Assembly: GCA_009746045.1 (NCBI GenBank)
Contig: RPFO01000375.1
Coordinates: 77,501-119,021, forward strand
Direction of reading: 5' to 3'
Length of the DNA stretch: 41,521 bases
Source of the DNA: Mesostigma viride
Taxonomy: Eukaryota; Streptophyta; Mesostigmatophyceae; Mesostigmatales; Mesostigmataceae
Below are positions 1-11,283 of this stretch, piece after piece. Position 1 is the first letter of the stretch. Every line of letters starts with the position of its first letter. Position numbers and translations under genes: made by a program. A model generated the notes under the pieces. That model saw only the letters and a program-made list of their open reading frames with translations, searched no databases and was not told the origin of the DNA.

Positions 1-153
1 CGGGTCCCTTTGCTCCGTGGCCTCTGCGCGGCGTTTCTCTAGTGCTGCCAGACGCAACGCCTCCTTGGCCTCGAGCCGCTCGATCACGCTCGGCTGCCGC
101 GGGTTGATGCTGGCGGCCTCGGAGGATGCTGGCGGCTCGGATGAGTGCTGCAT
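1..153 (-). CDS. Partial protein with charged helical N-terminal segment, first exon only
   Basis: On the minus strand an ATG at 153-151 opens a frame that runs off the left edge without a stop (51 codons). The first 20 residues are Ser/Pro/Ala rich. From about residue 22 the sequence becomes a strongly amphipathic, charged helix (RLEAKEALRLAALEKRRAEA), which looks like the start of a coiled coil. High GC and heptad-like spacing support coding better than the opposite-strand reading of the same DNA, which is Cys/Gly rich and unremarkable. The frame stays open upstream of the ATG, so the true start could lie further right. No family is recognised. The gene would be transcribed divergently from the rhodanese gene. 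Confidence 0.5.
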   Translation of the reverse strand, partial: MQHSSEPPASSEAASINPRQPSVIERLEAKEALRLAALEKRRAEATEQRDP

Positions 154-2103
154 AATGATGGTGATGGAGGGGGCTGCTCTCGCAAAGGCTGGTTGTTGCG
201 TCGGGGGGTGCGGCCGGGGGGTGCTGTGTGACGGGAAGCGAGCGCTCAAGGTCGAGCCCGAACGGTGTATTCAAATGGTTGGAGTTGGGAACGAGAGTTT
301 GCTGAAGAGTATGAGAGGAAGTAGCAGCGCCTGAGTAAACGGCTTTAGCAGGTTTAATAACGGCTGTCAGGCGGCATGGTGAGGCAGATGAGGCAGGATT
401 GAGGGTGGGTGCTGCTGACCAGCCGACATAGGCCACAGTACTCGACACAATGTTTATGTTGGCGTGGGCTGAATATAAGGACCAATGCAGCTGCATTAAT
501 TACATCAGCCAAAGCCGCCAGACGAAGCGCCGGGGAATGGCCCCGCTTTCCCCCACTCAGCTTACCAGTTATGACCTCTCGCGGAGTCAAGTGAGGTAGA
601 ACAGCCCCGTTACCACGACAGGTGTGCCACTAGGAATCCAGGAAGGCGAATGCGCTCTCGAGCGCCGCCGCTATCTGTGTATTCAGCATACTAAGGCAGC
701 ATATTTAACCATGCCTCTATATTTATGAAGCACTTGCAAATAGATGTCGCTCAATGTCGGTGGGCTGCCACGCCATGGTCTGGCCACACTTGATGTCCAG
801 TCCAGCTCCGTCAGGCCTTCTAAATTTCGAGCATATACAGCGCTTCTTACTACACGAGTACACCCTCCTTCTGTCAATACGTACATCAAAGCACTTTCCT
901 GCCGCGCTGCACAACCATGTTACCGTAAACCACGTAAATGTAGTTAGATGCAGGAAAGGTAAAAATTATCGTGCATCCCTGCTTTCAGTATCAGTGCTTC
1001 CAGGCTTTTCCTACGTCATGGGCACACCCGCGCTTTATAAATCAGGCGCAAGTAATTTTACGTGCGTAACAGCCTGCCATGCCATGCCAGCAACCAGCGC
1101 CCAGCTGCCAGCCTGCCACCTGCCCAAAGTAGTAATGCTGACAGCGCCACCACCGGTCCGGCCAGTTTGCGGTTAGGCCTTACTGTACCAGTAATTAGCT
1201 GTTAGCAGTAATAATTATCAGAAAGAGGAGGCTTATAATTAGCGGCTGTATAGGACCACGGGTGGACCCAATCATTATGATAGTCTTCATTCTTCGCGAC
1301 ATTTGATTAGGATAGTTCTTGTCACAAGTTTGATGTCTATTGCTCGGTCTACAGATAACGCGAAATGGCATGGCATGCGCCATGCGGTACATAACAACAT
1401 ATTATGTACCTATGTATTCGTCTAACTGTACCTACATACCCAGTTGAGCGAACCGAGTCGGCAGTAGTTACGAGTGGCCATCAGGCATGCCCACGTACTT
1501 CGTCGCCGATTTCGATAAGAATACGCTTATGACCGGCAGCAATTATATTGCCACAAGTACGCACAGAATGTATTGCTATCTATCAGTGCTGAAAGCTTGA
1601 CCCAATAATCTCTCGAACGTAGTATTGAACCTAAATTAACAATAAATGTATCCTGAACCTGCAACGGCACTTCACACATGGCTATACGCCAAGTTCAGGC
1701 AACGTGCAAACTGGAAGGCCATGCAGTATATCCTTTCTTTTGTTGCGGAAACAGGAATGAATAACCGTTCTGTGTAGCACTAGGACATTGTAGTCAAATC
1801 GTCGAGGTTCTTCGCAATTGCTGCAGCTCGGAGCATCCAAGTTCCCCCGACCTGCGTGATTGATGTAAAGGCTATGCGCAGAAAAAGATTGCATGCATTA
1901 ATCTGCATGTCATCTTGGTCTCCAGGTCATTTTTGGTAGCAGATTATGAAGGTATTTGTTTCAAGTCCTTCTTAGGTGACATAGCTGCAGTCAACGACGC
2001 AGGATGCCAAAATACGATCAAGTGAATAGATGCGGTAAACGCAAGTTATATGTGCGTATCCTCATACTATCGACGGGCCCAGCCTAGGTCAACCTGAGAG
2101 GAA
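154..2103. other. Divergent intergenic region
   Basis: This stretch separates the minus-strand partial gene from the plus-strand rhodanese gene and probably holds both promoters and 5' UTRs. The open frames in it are short, overlap each other on both strands and show no domain. A small cluster of CCATG/CCAGC-type short repeats lies near 1075-1130. No convincing TATA box, RNA gene or transposon was found. Confidence 0.4.
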
Positions 2104-5100
2104 ATGGCCGAAGCGATGGTGAACGAGCAGGACGTTGTTGGAAAAATCCACGCCGACTACGCGAAGTACAAAAGGGAGTTTCCCGATGTGAGTTTTACTT
2201 TTCCACGTCTGTTCTCAAAATATTTGATAATGGCATGCTGTTTGGCACTTTTGCTCCGCATGCACTCCCAGGCATTCTGGGTTCCTCTATAACTTCACTT
2301 ACAGCTCCCCTTATAGCTCGTTTTATTTTGTGTTGCCCAGCTGCGATTCACATGTGTTGAACAGTCGGCATTCTTGCTTGTGGTGTTCCTCCCATCCTTT
2401 TCTGTTTGGTTGCAATGGGTTTGTTTGGTTGGAAACGGAACTAGGTCCCTGACATTGAGCCGCGGGAGCTGAAAGCGCTGCTCGACTCCAAGGCAGCGGT
2501 GGTCATCGTGGATGTCCGCCAAACGGCAGAGCAACGGGTGAGGGAATCCCCTGCTTTCCTACGTTGAAAAAAACTGAAATCATTTATTTCCCCTGTATCT
2601 AACATGTAAAATACAACCAGACTGCACATCAGAACCTTTCTACTGGGTAGCTACTTGGGATGTCTGCTGGAGCTACTGTGGATCGGGGCACCTTCAGTGC
2701 AAACTGCATTTTTTGCCACTCAGCGTTCTCAGGGCTCTGCCACTCTGGGTTCTGCCACTTTGCATGCGAACAGCAGCGCCCCTGTCACAGCCAGCCCATG
2801 TTGTTCGCTGCGCACTACCTCCTCTTGGCTGCTAGATTAGGCCCACCTCCCCTTCGCTGGTAGCTAAAGTTTACGTCCTTCGCTATTGTCCACGGCCTAT
2901 TTGATGGTATTCCAAGCTCCCCACTTAAGCTCCATAGGTTGGTTTGTCCAGTCATTAGTTGAGCTCCGTACGCTTGCTATGGTAACTGCAGTGCCTGTGC
3001 TTCGCGCTCGCCACCCCTTGGCGGACAGGGGTCGGTTTGCCCGGATCTAGGCGCTCTGTTAGGGTAGTGGCCGGTACGATGAGCACTTGTTCCTGCGGGA
3101 TTTAATCACGTGATGCTTGAGGCAGGTGGCACGGCTACGAAACCGTCGTTGTGACCGGGGATGTCTATCACATTGAGGTCTACCAAGACTCATGGATATT
3201 TATATCTGTTGTGGTCTGACTTACTAAGAGCCTTTTAACATTTCGTTACCTCCTATTCTTAATCTGGGGGCATGCATACCGCACTTGCATGGCGCAGGTG
3301 TCGATGCTTCCAGGTGCAATCACCAAGGCACAGTTTGAGCGGGACTTTGACGCGTACAAGGAGCATATCATCGTAACGTACTGGTGAGCACTTTAGGCCC
3401 GCCAACGGTTTGACCCCTTTGACATGCGGCGAACCAGAATGTCATCCCAACATTATCGCAAGACAGTGGGTTGCCGTAGACCTACTAGTGGGTGCGAAGC
3501 CGTAGACCTACTAGTGAGCACGGAGCAGTGGCCTGCCGATGATGGCTCAGACCCTTTGATGTTCACCAAGCAAGAGGGGTACTTTGAGATCTACCAACCA
3601 GGACGGATTGTACTGTTGTCATCTGCTGACGAGCACTTTGTGGTGACGGATGCAATTTCTTGTAGCAACACTTATGTTGGTGGGGGATGGGCGAATAGAG
3701 GGCCTGCCGGCACTGTGCACCTGGCGCATGAACATCAATCCTCTCGGTCGCTACCTTGTGGGTTGTGTCACAACATGAGGTGGGGCACAGTATGGCTGAG
3801 GGGTTCTTCTTCACCGGCACAGCAATTGGAAATTAGAAAAAAAAAAAGAATAGTAAACTTGCTGTTGTTCTGCCGAGCGTACGGCTGTGTTGCGGGGTGG
3901 CCTTGCACGGTTACGTTGCAAGACTGTGTTGCACTGATGTATTGCACGCATGTTATCATCGGTTTGGATTTGCCACCCTCCAACCTACTCTCACCCTGCC
4001 TCCCTGCCTCCTGCCGTTGAATGCTTCTGCTGCTGCTCATGCTGCCCGTCTCATCTCACCGTTTCCCACGTGCAGCACGATCGGTGCGCGCAGCGGCTGG
4101 TACGCGAGTGAGCTCAAGAAGGAACATCCGCAGGCCGATGTTCGCAACCTGCGCGGCAGCGTGCTGGCATGGGTTAGTTGCTCACTAGCCATAAGTTGTA
4201 TTCAATGCCTACCAGTTACTTACTAGGTAGTTGTCACTTGCTAGCTAGCAGCATTTATTCAACGCCTACCAGTTACTTACTAGGTACTAGTCACTTAACT
4301 AGCTAGCAGCATTTATGCAATACCTACCAGTCCCTTCTAGTTACTTGCTAGTTACTGTATACACTATACTGTCTACAGTTGCTTACTATCTCCTTGCTAG
4401 TTCCTTACTGCTACCATTTGGTCAACTAGGCTGCCTAACTAACTACTGCTTATTTGATGCCTACCAGTCTCTTCTAGTTACTACTAGTCACTGTGATCTC
4501 AATGTCCTCCAGCAACCTACCAGCCACCATTTCTATTAATATCAATAATCACGTAGACGGAGTCATGTGGGTACCAATAAAGTAGCCTTCAACCCCTCTA
4601 CACAATGAGAAGGAGGGAGGGCTCTCAGTGCCCAAAGTGGGCAGGCCACAGAGCGCTCTCTCCGCATCATGGTGCGGGCGCAACTGTGGGTGCAATAAAG
4701 CTTTGGCATAGCAAAAGCGTGGCGGATGCGTAAGGCTGCCCCATGGTCCAGAGCCCACAGATAAGCTTGGAACACATTTAGAGGCGCCGGCTGGACTGGG
4801 AGATTATAAAGGCCTCTCCCGGAGCCTGAGGGTTTTTAGGGGCATACCCAGGGTTCACCCACAACCGCCATCTATTCAATGCTATCTTGCTGTCTTAGAA
4901 AACAGATGGCATGTGTTCAGATTTGACGCAAGCTCCAGTCTTCTTTCTACAGTTGCTGCCCGTCATGCACGCATTGATGGGTTGGCTTAGATATTCTGGC
5001 TACCATCCCACCCATGGTGTCTCCGTGTAGCTTTCTCTGAGAGTGTTCTCTTGTAATGCCATGCTCTAGCTGCTCTCCGTCATCACACTACTACCGAACC

Positions 5101-5740
5101 GTGGGCTGGCAGCATCGGTGTATCGGTGAAAACGGATGTCGACCTGTTGCATATCTGTGCTGCCCATTTGCTGTCGTTTTGCTGCCCATTCGCTGCCCAT
5201 TCGATGCCCATTCGCTGCCCATTCGCTGCCCATTCGCTGCCCATTCGCTGCCCATTTGCTGCTCAGTTGCTGCCCATTTGCTGCCCATTTGCTGCCCAGT
5301 TGCTGCCCAGTTGCTGCCCAGTTGCTGCCCAGTTGCTGCCCAGTTGCTGCCCAGTTGCTGCCCAGTTGCTGCCCAGTTGCTGCCCAGTTGCTGCCCAGTT
5401 GCTGCCCAGTTACTGCCCAGTTGCTGCCCATTGTTCAGGATTGCGTTAGCCGATTGTCAGTGCCTCCCCAAAATACGAACCTGTTCAGCATCTCCCTGCT
5501 ACTTATGACATGTAGACTTGTCGTGTGGTATCTCGTGGCCTTCAACGCCGCTGGTTCTCATTTATCAGCTGTTTCACTGGCCTACTTCACGTGCCTTTTG
5601 CGCACCCAACCAAACCCCAGTCCCATGCAGGGTTCTTGTTTGTTGACCCGAGCTCTGGCCATGAGACCCACTGTGTGCACGTGTTTGGCCCCGCGTGGCG
5701 GCTGGCGGCTCCAGGATACCAACAGGCAAGTTGGGGATAG
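2104..5740 (+). CDS. Rhodanese-like domain protein (five exons)
   Basis: Exons inferred from GT-AG sites and phase: 2104-2187, 2445-2537, 3298-3383, 4076-4172 and 5621-5740, giving 159 residues. The product is a single rhodanese (sulfurtransferase-fold) domain. Residues 29-59 hold the strand and helix ending VVIVDVRQTAEQR. Residues 60-87 contain LPGAIT and the strand IIVTY. The active-site loop CTIGARSG places the nucleophilic Cys at residue 88, fitting CxxGxR. The Cys codon is split, TG at the end of exon 3 and C at the start of exon 4. The C-terminal part (about 121-155) has HVFGPAWRLAAPGYQQ. Rhodaneses transfer sulfane sulfur through a Cys persulfide, but the substrate is not evident. No targeting peptide is obvious. 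The stop lies inside a short repeat (GGCAAGTTGG), and a possible GC donor at about 5726 could give another C-terminus. Confidence 0.8.
4196..4495 (+). repeat. Imperfect tandem repeat in intron 4 of the rhodanese gene
   Basis: Three to four degenerate copies of a unit of about 65 bp share TGCCTACCAGTTACTTACTA and CTAGCTAGCAGCATTTAT. The first two copies are closest; later ones decay into CTACCAGTCTCTTCTAGTTAC. The block lies just after the exon 4 donor and has no coding potential. Confidence 0.7.
4542..4595 (+). repeat. Short dispersed repeat, intronic copy
   Basis: AATAATCACGTA, GTGGGTACCAATA and AGCCTTC follow one another here and recur with few changes at 23805-23853, on the same strand. 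This indicates a dispersed element of at least 50 bp inside intron 4. Confidence 0.55.
5158..5431 (+). repeat. 11-bp minisatellite, unit about TTGCTGCCCAG
   Basis: About 24 head-to-tail copies of an 11-bp unit lie in intron 4, roughly 190 bp upstream of the exon 5 acceptor. The left half reads mainly TTCGCTGCCCA and the right half TTGCTGCCCAG. Because 11 is not a multiple of 3, and the unit lacks stops, several frames stay open on both strands. These apparent proteins (for example Leu/Pro/Cys or Gly/Gln/Trp repeats) are artefacts. Confidence 0.9.
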
Positions 5741-5835
5741 ACAGGATGTATGAGCGGGCAACTTGGTTGGGAACAGGTAGGAGTCGCACAGGCAAGTTGG
5801 GAACAGGCAGAGTGTATGAGCAGGCAAGCTGCTTG
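5726..5835 (+). repeat. Short direct repeats at the rhodanese stop codon
   Basis: Variants of GGCAAGTTGGGGA and GAACAGGCAGAGTGTATGAG recur several times within 110 bp. The last coding residues (ASWG) and the stop fall in the first copy, so the annotated C-terminus may be recent or wrong. Confidence 0.5.
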
Positions 5836-6909
5836 CGTGGATGCGTGGCGAGCAAGCACTACTTCAAGTATCTTTGTCGTCATTCTGGAACACACATTAC
5901 GGTAGCTGCATGAAGCATCAAGAGACGTAATGCTGAGGTGGTCTGGAACGTTGCGGCATGACACCATTAATAGCGTGGTGGTTTGGACAGTACACCACGT
6001 CTGTGAGAAGCAATACCATGCGTAGAAAAGCAGTTAAGCTAAGCTGCTTAACCTACATGGTGTACTGTCTCTGCTTGTGACAGGCTCAAGCCACCTTATG
6101 AAATGTGGCCGCATGCTGCAGGCATTGGCTTTCTTGTGTGTGACAACTCTTCTGTTCAGTGAGACAGCTGTTTTGAAATTCGGGCTTCGGCAACACGTTG
6201 GTAGGCAGAGCATCAAAATTGTTTATTCATAATGCTGCATGACCTATGTTAGTAAGAGCCCAATCTACTAAAATGTGGTTGTGTAACTTCTGTTAAGTAG
6301 ATTGTGGTTGACATAGAACACACGTTTCTGTTCTCTTGGATGGCTGAGTCTAAGGCATTCACGGCACATGTGACAAGTTCATTTCCTTTTGAGCAGCTTG
6401 CCTGCTAGCATCCGGATGGTACCTGTTCTAGCTAGTTGTTCGCGGAGAGGCTGACATTTTGACCCATCCAAGCACCCATGTCAATCGCATGGCGTCAGGC
6501 TAAGTGTGGAGCGCATTCATGGAACTAAGATGTTGGCACATCTGTTGTTGAAATCTGCTTTAACAGGTAACATTTTCCAAGCCCGCATTTCTGTGGCAAG
6601 GCCTCAAGCTGATGGCGCACCGAATGACGGGCCTGAAATAAAGAAGCTACACCACCAAGCACAGACATGTTGTGCCAAAGTCTGATCCGCTATTTCTAGT
6701 TAGTCTAAGGCATGACTGGTTTGCTAGCTAGCCTCGGGGTCACCACCAGTGCTTTGCATGGAAGGGGTATTAGGTAAGTAAGTACTTGTGTGGGCACCAT
6801 GCAGGTGCATTAGTATTATGCTAATCTCATTATATATTCGAATTTCTTCGATAAGTAAGAGAGTAAGTACTTGGGTGTCATGCGCATGGGTGCCTATGAT
6901 GAGCCACCC
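5741..6909. other. 3' flank of the rhodanese gene
   Basis: No gene is supported here. TGTAA, the usual polyadenylation signal of many chlorophytes, occurs at 6282-6286 and could end the rhodanese transcript, though it is far from the stop codon. The rest is AT-moderate unique DNA with only short frames. Confidence 0.3.
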
Positions 6910-7211
6910 TCCAGATGATGCCTAGCTTTATTTAATTGTGCAGTGCCCATGCAGGGAGTCACTCTCTGCTGAGAAGCCATGCCCTAGCTCTTGTATAGCC
7001 ATGATGATCTTCCCCCACATGACATGCTCCCCCTTAGCTGGGCATAGCGTGATCGATCATGAGGGTGCAGGTGCCCTGGTGCTCCTAGAGCAAGGGTAGC
7101 TTACATTCCCACCCTTGCATGAAGTAGCCTAGAATGTATCAAAAGCCATATTCCCCTTCTCAGGGATATGTGCTACATTTACTCCCAACGGAGTGATGTT
7201 CCTAATTAATG
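6910..7211 (+). repeat. Dispersed repeat of about 300 bp, copy 1
   Basis: This copy matches 24030-24345 in the same orientation over about 300 bp with scattered substitutions and small indels. Shared blocks include GAGAAGCCATGCCCTAGCTC, TTGTATAGCCATGATGATCT and TACTCCCAACGGAGT. The last shared part is GTTCCTAATTAAT. No reading frame, terminal inverted repeat or tail identifies its class. Confidence 0.8.
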
Positions 7212-7389
7212 CGCATGGGCACGCCACGGAGTACTCTGCTAATCTCATTAGAAAATAATCACACGAAATTTACAAATATCGTCTGCATCATGCCACAACC
7301 ATATAGTCACTAGAGGAGGGTACAATCCTCATCTGATCTGTCCTCTAGATACTGTAATGGCAGACGGGGCGATAGTGTACCGGTGCCCA

Positions 7390-8950
7390 ATGACCTGCGG
7401 ACTTCTACCCCGCATTCTAGCATGATGGGCCGTGGGGCCCGTGGGGATGAAACAGGAGCATGCCCCTCAGGACTTCAGGGGCTTATCGCACTGACGGCAT
7501 GCAGCCCGTTTCTCCTTGCCTATCATGCGGGCGCGGATCGAGTACAGATAGGAACTTCCCAGAAGTCCTGCATCCTCAAGCAATTGTGTCATATAGATCG
7601 AGGTCCGGGCCGCGCCGCGTCGGTGCGGGGCGCGCACGCGCGCAAGTTTGCCAGCCGCATGGGTTGCGACGTCCGGGACAAGGGGACCCTGCCATAGGAG
7701 GAGGTGTCTACCTGGTTGGGCCAGTCCTAAGCTAGCCCACCCGCAGGGCCGGCCCACCACATCGGTGTCCACCTGGTCGATCTGCATGTGCGGGCAAGAT
7801 GGCGCGGCAAAGATCGAGGAGGAGGACCTCGGAGGCGGATCGATATGCTATGGTTGGACCGGACAAGAGGGATCTCGCAGTAGAGCGCGGCCCGGGTGCG
7901 GTGCTCTTGGTAGCGGACGCCGAGGATGTGACGTACGGAGCGTTCCAGTGCACAGTGCCGTCATGCTGCTTGCTCAGCGCCTGGTCCAGGCTCCACGCCT
8001 TGCACTCCGTAAAGGAGGATGAAGGACAAGGGCCTCGAACAGAATGCGCTTGCGCCGCTCACTCAGGTAGCGACATGTCCAAAACCTGTACGTCGAGGAG
8101 GCGGAGGGCCGCCTAGGCCTTCAGGACCAATGCGGGTGTTGATGTCGTCAGCCGTGCATGGAGGTATCGAGCCAGCTGCCAAGGAGCTTAAAGCGAGTAC
8201 GTCGCCGGGGGCCGGACGGGGCAGCCGTCCAGCTCAGGAGGAGGGTGGGTGGGGTGGTCCCAGCGCGGGGAAGCCGATGGCCATGACCTCCGTTTTCTTG
8301 CTGATCATAAGCTCCATGCATGCACCGCCCGCGCTTCCAGTGACAAGCTGTCTAGCCAGAGTTGGGCGGACTCCGGGCCGTCTCCACGTCGAGCGTCGTG
8401 TCATCAGCGTAGATCAGAGATCGCTCAGTCGGTTTAGGTGGGTCGACCCCGCGCAGCAGCTGGCGTACTCCGTGATCTCGATCCCCGATGGGCGCCCCTC
8501 AGTCCACCCGGCCGGGCTGGGCAAAGCGAGCTTCATGTGTACGCCTCATAATATAGTCCACGTACCATAATGATGAATAGATATGGGGAGAGCACACAGC
8601 CCCCCAGCCCTGCCACACCCCTCAGTGTGCAGGTGGGACGCCGGAGTGACACCGTCAGCGGTACGGAACTATAGACGGGCTTGCCCAGGACCCAAGTCAT
8701 AGAACTGGCCGGCGGATGATATCTCAGCAAACTACGCGAGAGACCGCCACAGGCCGGCGCGGCTGGGATGTCCAGCCGCCGGTTTTCAGCCCCACCGGCC
8801 GCGCGGATTTCAGGGGGTAGATCGACGTGGCGCGGAGAACATTTTCCGCGCCAAACTGAAAAATTTGCGCCGTTTGTATAATGTGTGCCGGCCCGCCGGG
8901 GAGCTCGCAGTCCTAGCGGAGGTGGCCATGGCAGCAGGCGAGTAGGCAAT
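7390..8950 (-). mobile_element. Degenerate non-LTR retrotransposon (LINE) reverse transcriptase
   Basis: Read on the minus strand, pieces of a LINE-type reverse transcriptase follow in the right order but in shifting frames. GGCVLSPYLFIIM (about 8603-8568) matches the xGCxLSPxLF motif. LIYADDTTL (YADD codons at 8411-8400) is the catalytic Asp-Asp motif. MELMISKKTEVMAIG (about 8300) matches the post-catalytic region. FKLLGSWLDTSMH (about 8185) and ILGVRYQEHRTRAALY (about 7930-7880) resemble the downstream thumb/C-terminal region of plant and algal LINEs. Stops and frameshifts separate the pieces, so the element is dead. The 5' end would lie near 8950 and the 3' end near 7390; no target-site duplication was found. 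Confidence 0.75.
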
Positions 8951-9589
8951 ATTAATAGATATGGCCGGCATTGGAAAAGCTTGAAAATTTAGAAGATATT
9001 ACTTGATAAATAAATTCACTAATTAACGGCGGGAAGTTTACGGTTTGCAGTATCGTCTGCCAGATCGATACGGTATCGATGATTTAATTTCTCGAATGGC
9101 TACAGGCGTGCATGGGGGTCCAGGATGGAATTTCTTTGGCGGAAAATGAACTTTAATGCAGGTTTACGGCATGCAGCGATTGTGAGGCAACGTAGGCTCT
9201 AAAGAGCAATTATGAAGCTAAGTTAGTGTTATCGAATTTGTGCCGAAGCTTCTCGGTTCTTGTGACATAGTTTCCGGCATTCATGGTTAGAACCTACCCT
9301 GACCTTCGCATGTCGGCGCCTTAAGCTTCAACGTACTCATATATATGGATTATATAGTCGACGCACCTTCAGCTCCTTGCTTGGGCGCCTGGGGCCGGTG
9401 ATCTAATGGGACACTTGGGGTGGTCAGCGTTACTACGTACGGGCATCGATGATGGAAGAACAAACGCCAGCACTTGTGCACAAGTTACTATATGTAATAT
9501 AAATGTAGTCCAAGCAAGCAACCGGTCATGGAGAGGTTCCTCGCCCGGCCAGCTATGAACAACCACCGCCTCGATCGCCATCCTAGGCC
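8951..9589. other. AT-rich spacer between transposon relics
   Basis: No gene is supported. The stretch is AT-rich at 8940-9060. It contains GCAGGTTTACGGCATGCAGC, weakly similar to parts of the repeat at 10631-10916. Confidence 0.3.
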
Positions 9590-10491
9590 CTAGCTCTGCA
9601 GCTACTTCCAGCTCACTGAAGACGCCCAGGCTCATCTCTCAGCTGCGCACCCCAGCCCGGCCGGCTGCGCAGCCGGCAGCCACATCGGCTCCCTCCCTCT
9701 GCAAGGATGACATCCGAGCAGTGCTGGAGGAGCACGTGACCTGGCCGTTGGCCGAGAAGCTGACCTCGCTGAACACGACGCTCAACACGGTGGAGGCCCG
9801 GGTCTCCAAGTAGTGTGGAAACGAACGAAGGTCGTCCACAAGCTCCATTGAACCTCAGTTCACGGCGCTGCACACCGCGGCGCAGGCGCATCCGACATGC
9901 ACGCTGCACTTGTCTCTCGCCTCAACCGGCCAGGTGCATGGTGGAGGGCAAGTGCGGCGTGCTCATTCGAAGCTTGAAGCCATCACCGCCCACACCGAGG
10001 CCCTGGCCACACAGGTCCCAAAGATTGTTAGCGGAGCAGACGGCCACCATCGCATCCAGTCCCAGCCTCCCCGGCAGGATGCTGGCGACCTCCCGCCGCG
10101 CTCTCAACAAGGACCAAGCTCAAGGAACAGCTCCTTACGTACCCTCGCGCCGATCATGGGCCTGGTAGGTGAGGTAGTAGAACTGCGCGTGCCTAGGGTG
10201 CCACCGCCTTCCCCATGCACTCACGGGACAAGGCGGCTCCCCCCCCACCAGTCCTGCTTGACCAAGTCCCCTCCCCCGAGGATAAGCAGCGGTTCCTTTC
10301 TCGTCGCAGGAGCCGGGTCGCACAACCTCACCTGGACGCTGGACGACCGACCTGACCCCCGCTCAGCAGCAGCCGGCAGCAGCAGCGACACGACCTGTGG
10401 CCGGAATAACAAGCAGGACCCCCATATAAAGCCCAAGGTGTACCGGGACCTGATGATCAACCACAAGATGTGGACGCCCCCTGCGGGCTAG
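9590..10491 (+). mobile_element. LINE ORF1-like coiled-coil remnant
   Basis: On the plus strand a frame ending at about 9813 reads DDIRAVLEEHVTWPLAEKL followed by a heptad-like segment (TSLNTTLNTVEARVSK). A second frame (about 9910-10491) continues with KLEAITAHTEALATQVPKI and then a Pro/Ser-rich linker. EEHVTWPLAEKL is closely echoed by EQHVTPLAR at about 27110, in another ORF1-like fragment. Coiled coil plus Pro/Ala-rich linker is typical of LINE ORF1 proteins. It lies next to a LINE reverse transcriptase on the opposite strand, so the two are probably different insertions. Stops and frame changes show decay. Confidence 0.45.
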
Positions 10492-10630
10492 AATAGCTTG
10501 TACAATAATATAGCCCTAGCTTGTATCCGGCCCGATTGGTAGTGGCACTGCCGCCATGGCAGCCACATGCTTATAGAATGTTTGCCACGCGCTGGGCCAC
10601 CATACCTAGTCACGTGCACCACTAACACAC
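10492..10630. other. Short unique spacer
   Basis: Nothing recognisable lies between the ORF1-like remnant and the tandem repeat. Confidence 0.3.
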
Positions 10631-10916
10631 CATTTTTTTAATTATGGGAAACGCGTATTTCACGTCAGTTTTGTGCGGAAGGAAGGTTTACGGAGACAGG
10701 GTCGGCATTCCGGTGGTGATTGTATAGAAATGTGTAGGGCTGTGATCATATACCCTCATACCCACTGTTGGGCATGCTATACGGAAAAGCTGTGGTGAGT
10801 GCCTACTGGCCATTTTTTGATGGGAAAAGCGCGTATTTCACGTCAGTTTAGTGCGGAAGGAAGGTTTACGGCGACAGGGTCGGCATTGTTTAGATCGAAA
10901 TGTGTAGGGCTGTGAT
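10631..10916 (+). repeat. Tandem duplication, period about 180 bp
   Basis: Two copies (about 10631-10746 and 10811-10916) share GCGTATTTCACGTCAGTTT, GTGCGGAAGGAAGGTTTACG and AAATGTGTAGGGCTGTGAT. A third, weak partial copy may start near 10977 (T9A10 then GGGAAGAGCGAATTTCG). No coding content. Confidence 0.8.
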
Positions 10917-11241
10917 GCCCACCACTCATTCCTCATGGTAGGCATGCACCGGACAGTTCCTGGTTATTAATGGGTAGCCGTTTTTTTTTAAAAAAAAAAT
11001 GGGAAGAGCGAATTTCGTCGTATAATGGTTTGCTGGTTGAAGGTTTTTAAAAATTAATGACTGGGCCGCCATCCCGCTAGTATTTATTGAGAGCCTGGGA
11101 GGGCTGCAATCCACTTTAGGAGTGCTAGTACGGACAAGTCCTGATTTTAGTTCGGGAATCAAGTGTGATTGCGCCACTAGTCAATGTGCCTGGGATTGGC
11201 GGTGCATGGCAGGAAGCCCTTCCAGATATCCCAAGGTTCCA

Positions 11242-11243
<2 letters not shown>

Positions 11244-11283
<40 letters not shown>
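11244..11283 (-). repeat. Poly(T) tract of 40 bp
   Basis: A run of 40 T residues. Read on the minus strand it is a poly(A) tract, which could mark the 3' end of a minus-strand retroposed sequence to its right, but no such sequence was recognised. Confidence 0.9.

Noticed and set aside
754-1176. 140-codon frame left of the rhodanese gene
   Set aside because: No domain, overlaps other short frames on both strands, and its composition is like the surrounding intergenic DNA.
5066-5508. Long Leu/Pro/Cys or Gly/Gln/Trp repeat proteins on both strands
   Set aside because: All come from the 11-bp minisatellite lying in an intron; several frames are equally open.
7383-8570. Plus-strand open frames of 100-180 codons
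   Set aside because: The minus strand holds clear reverse transcriptase motifs, so these are antisense shadows.
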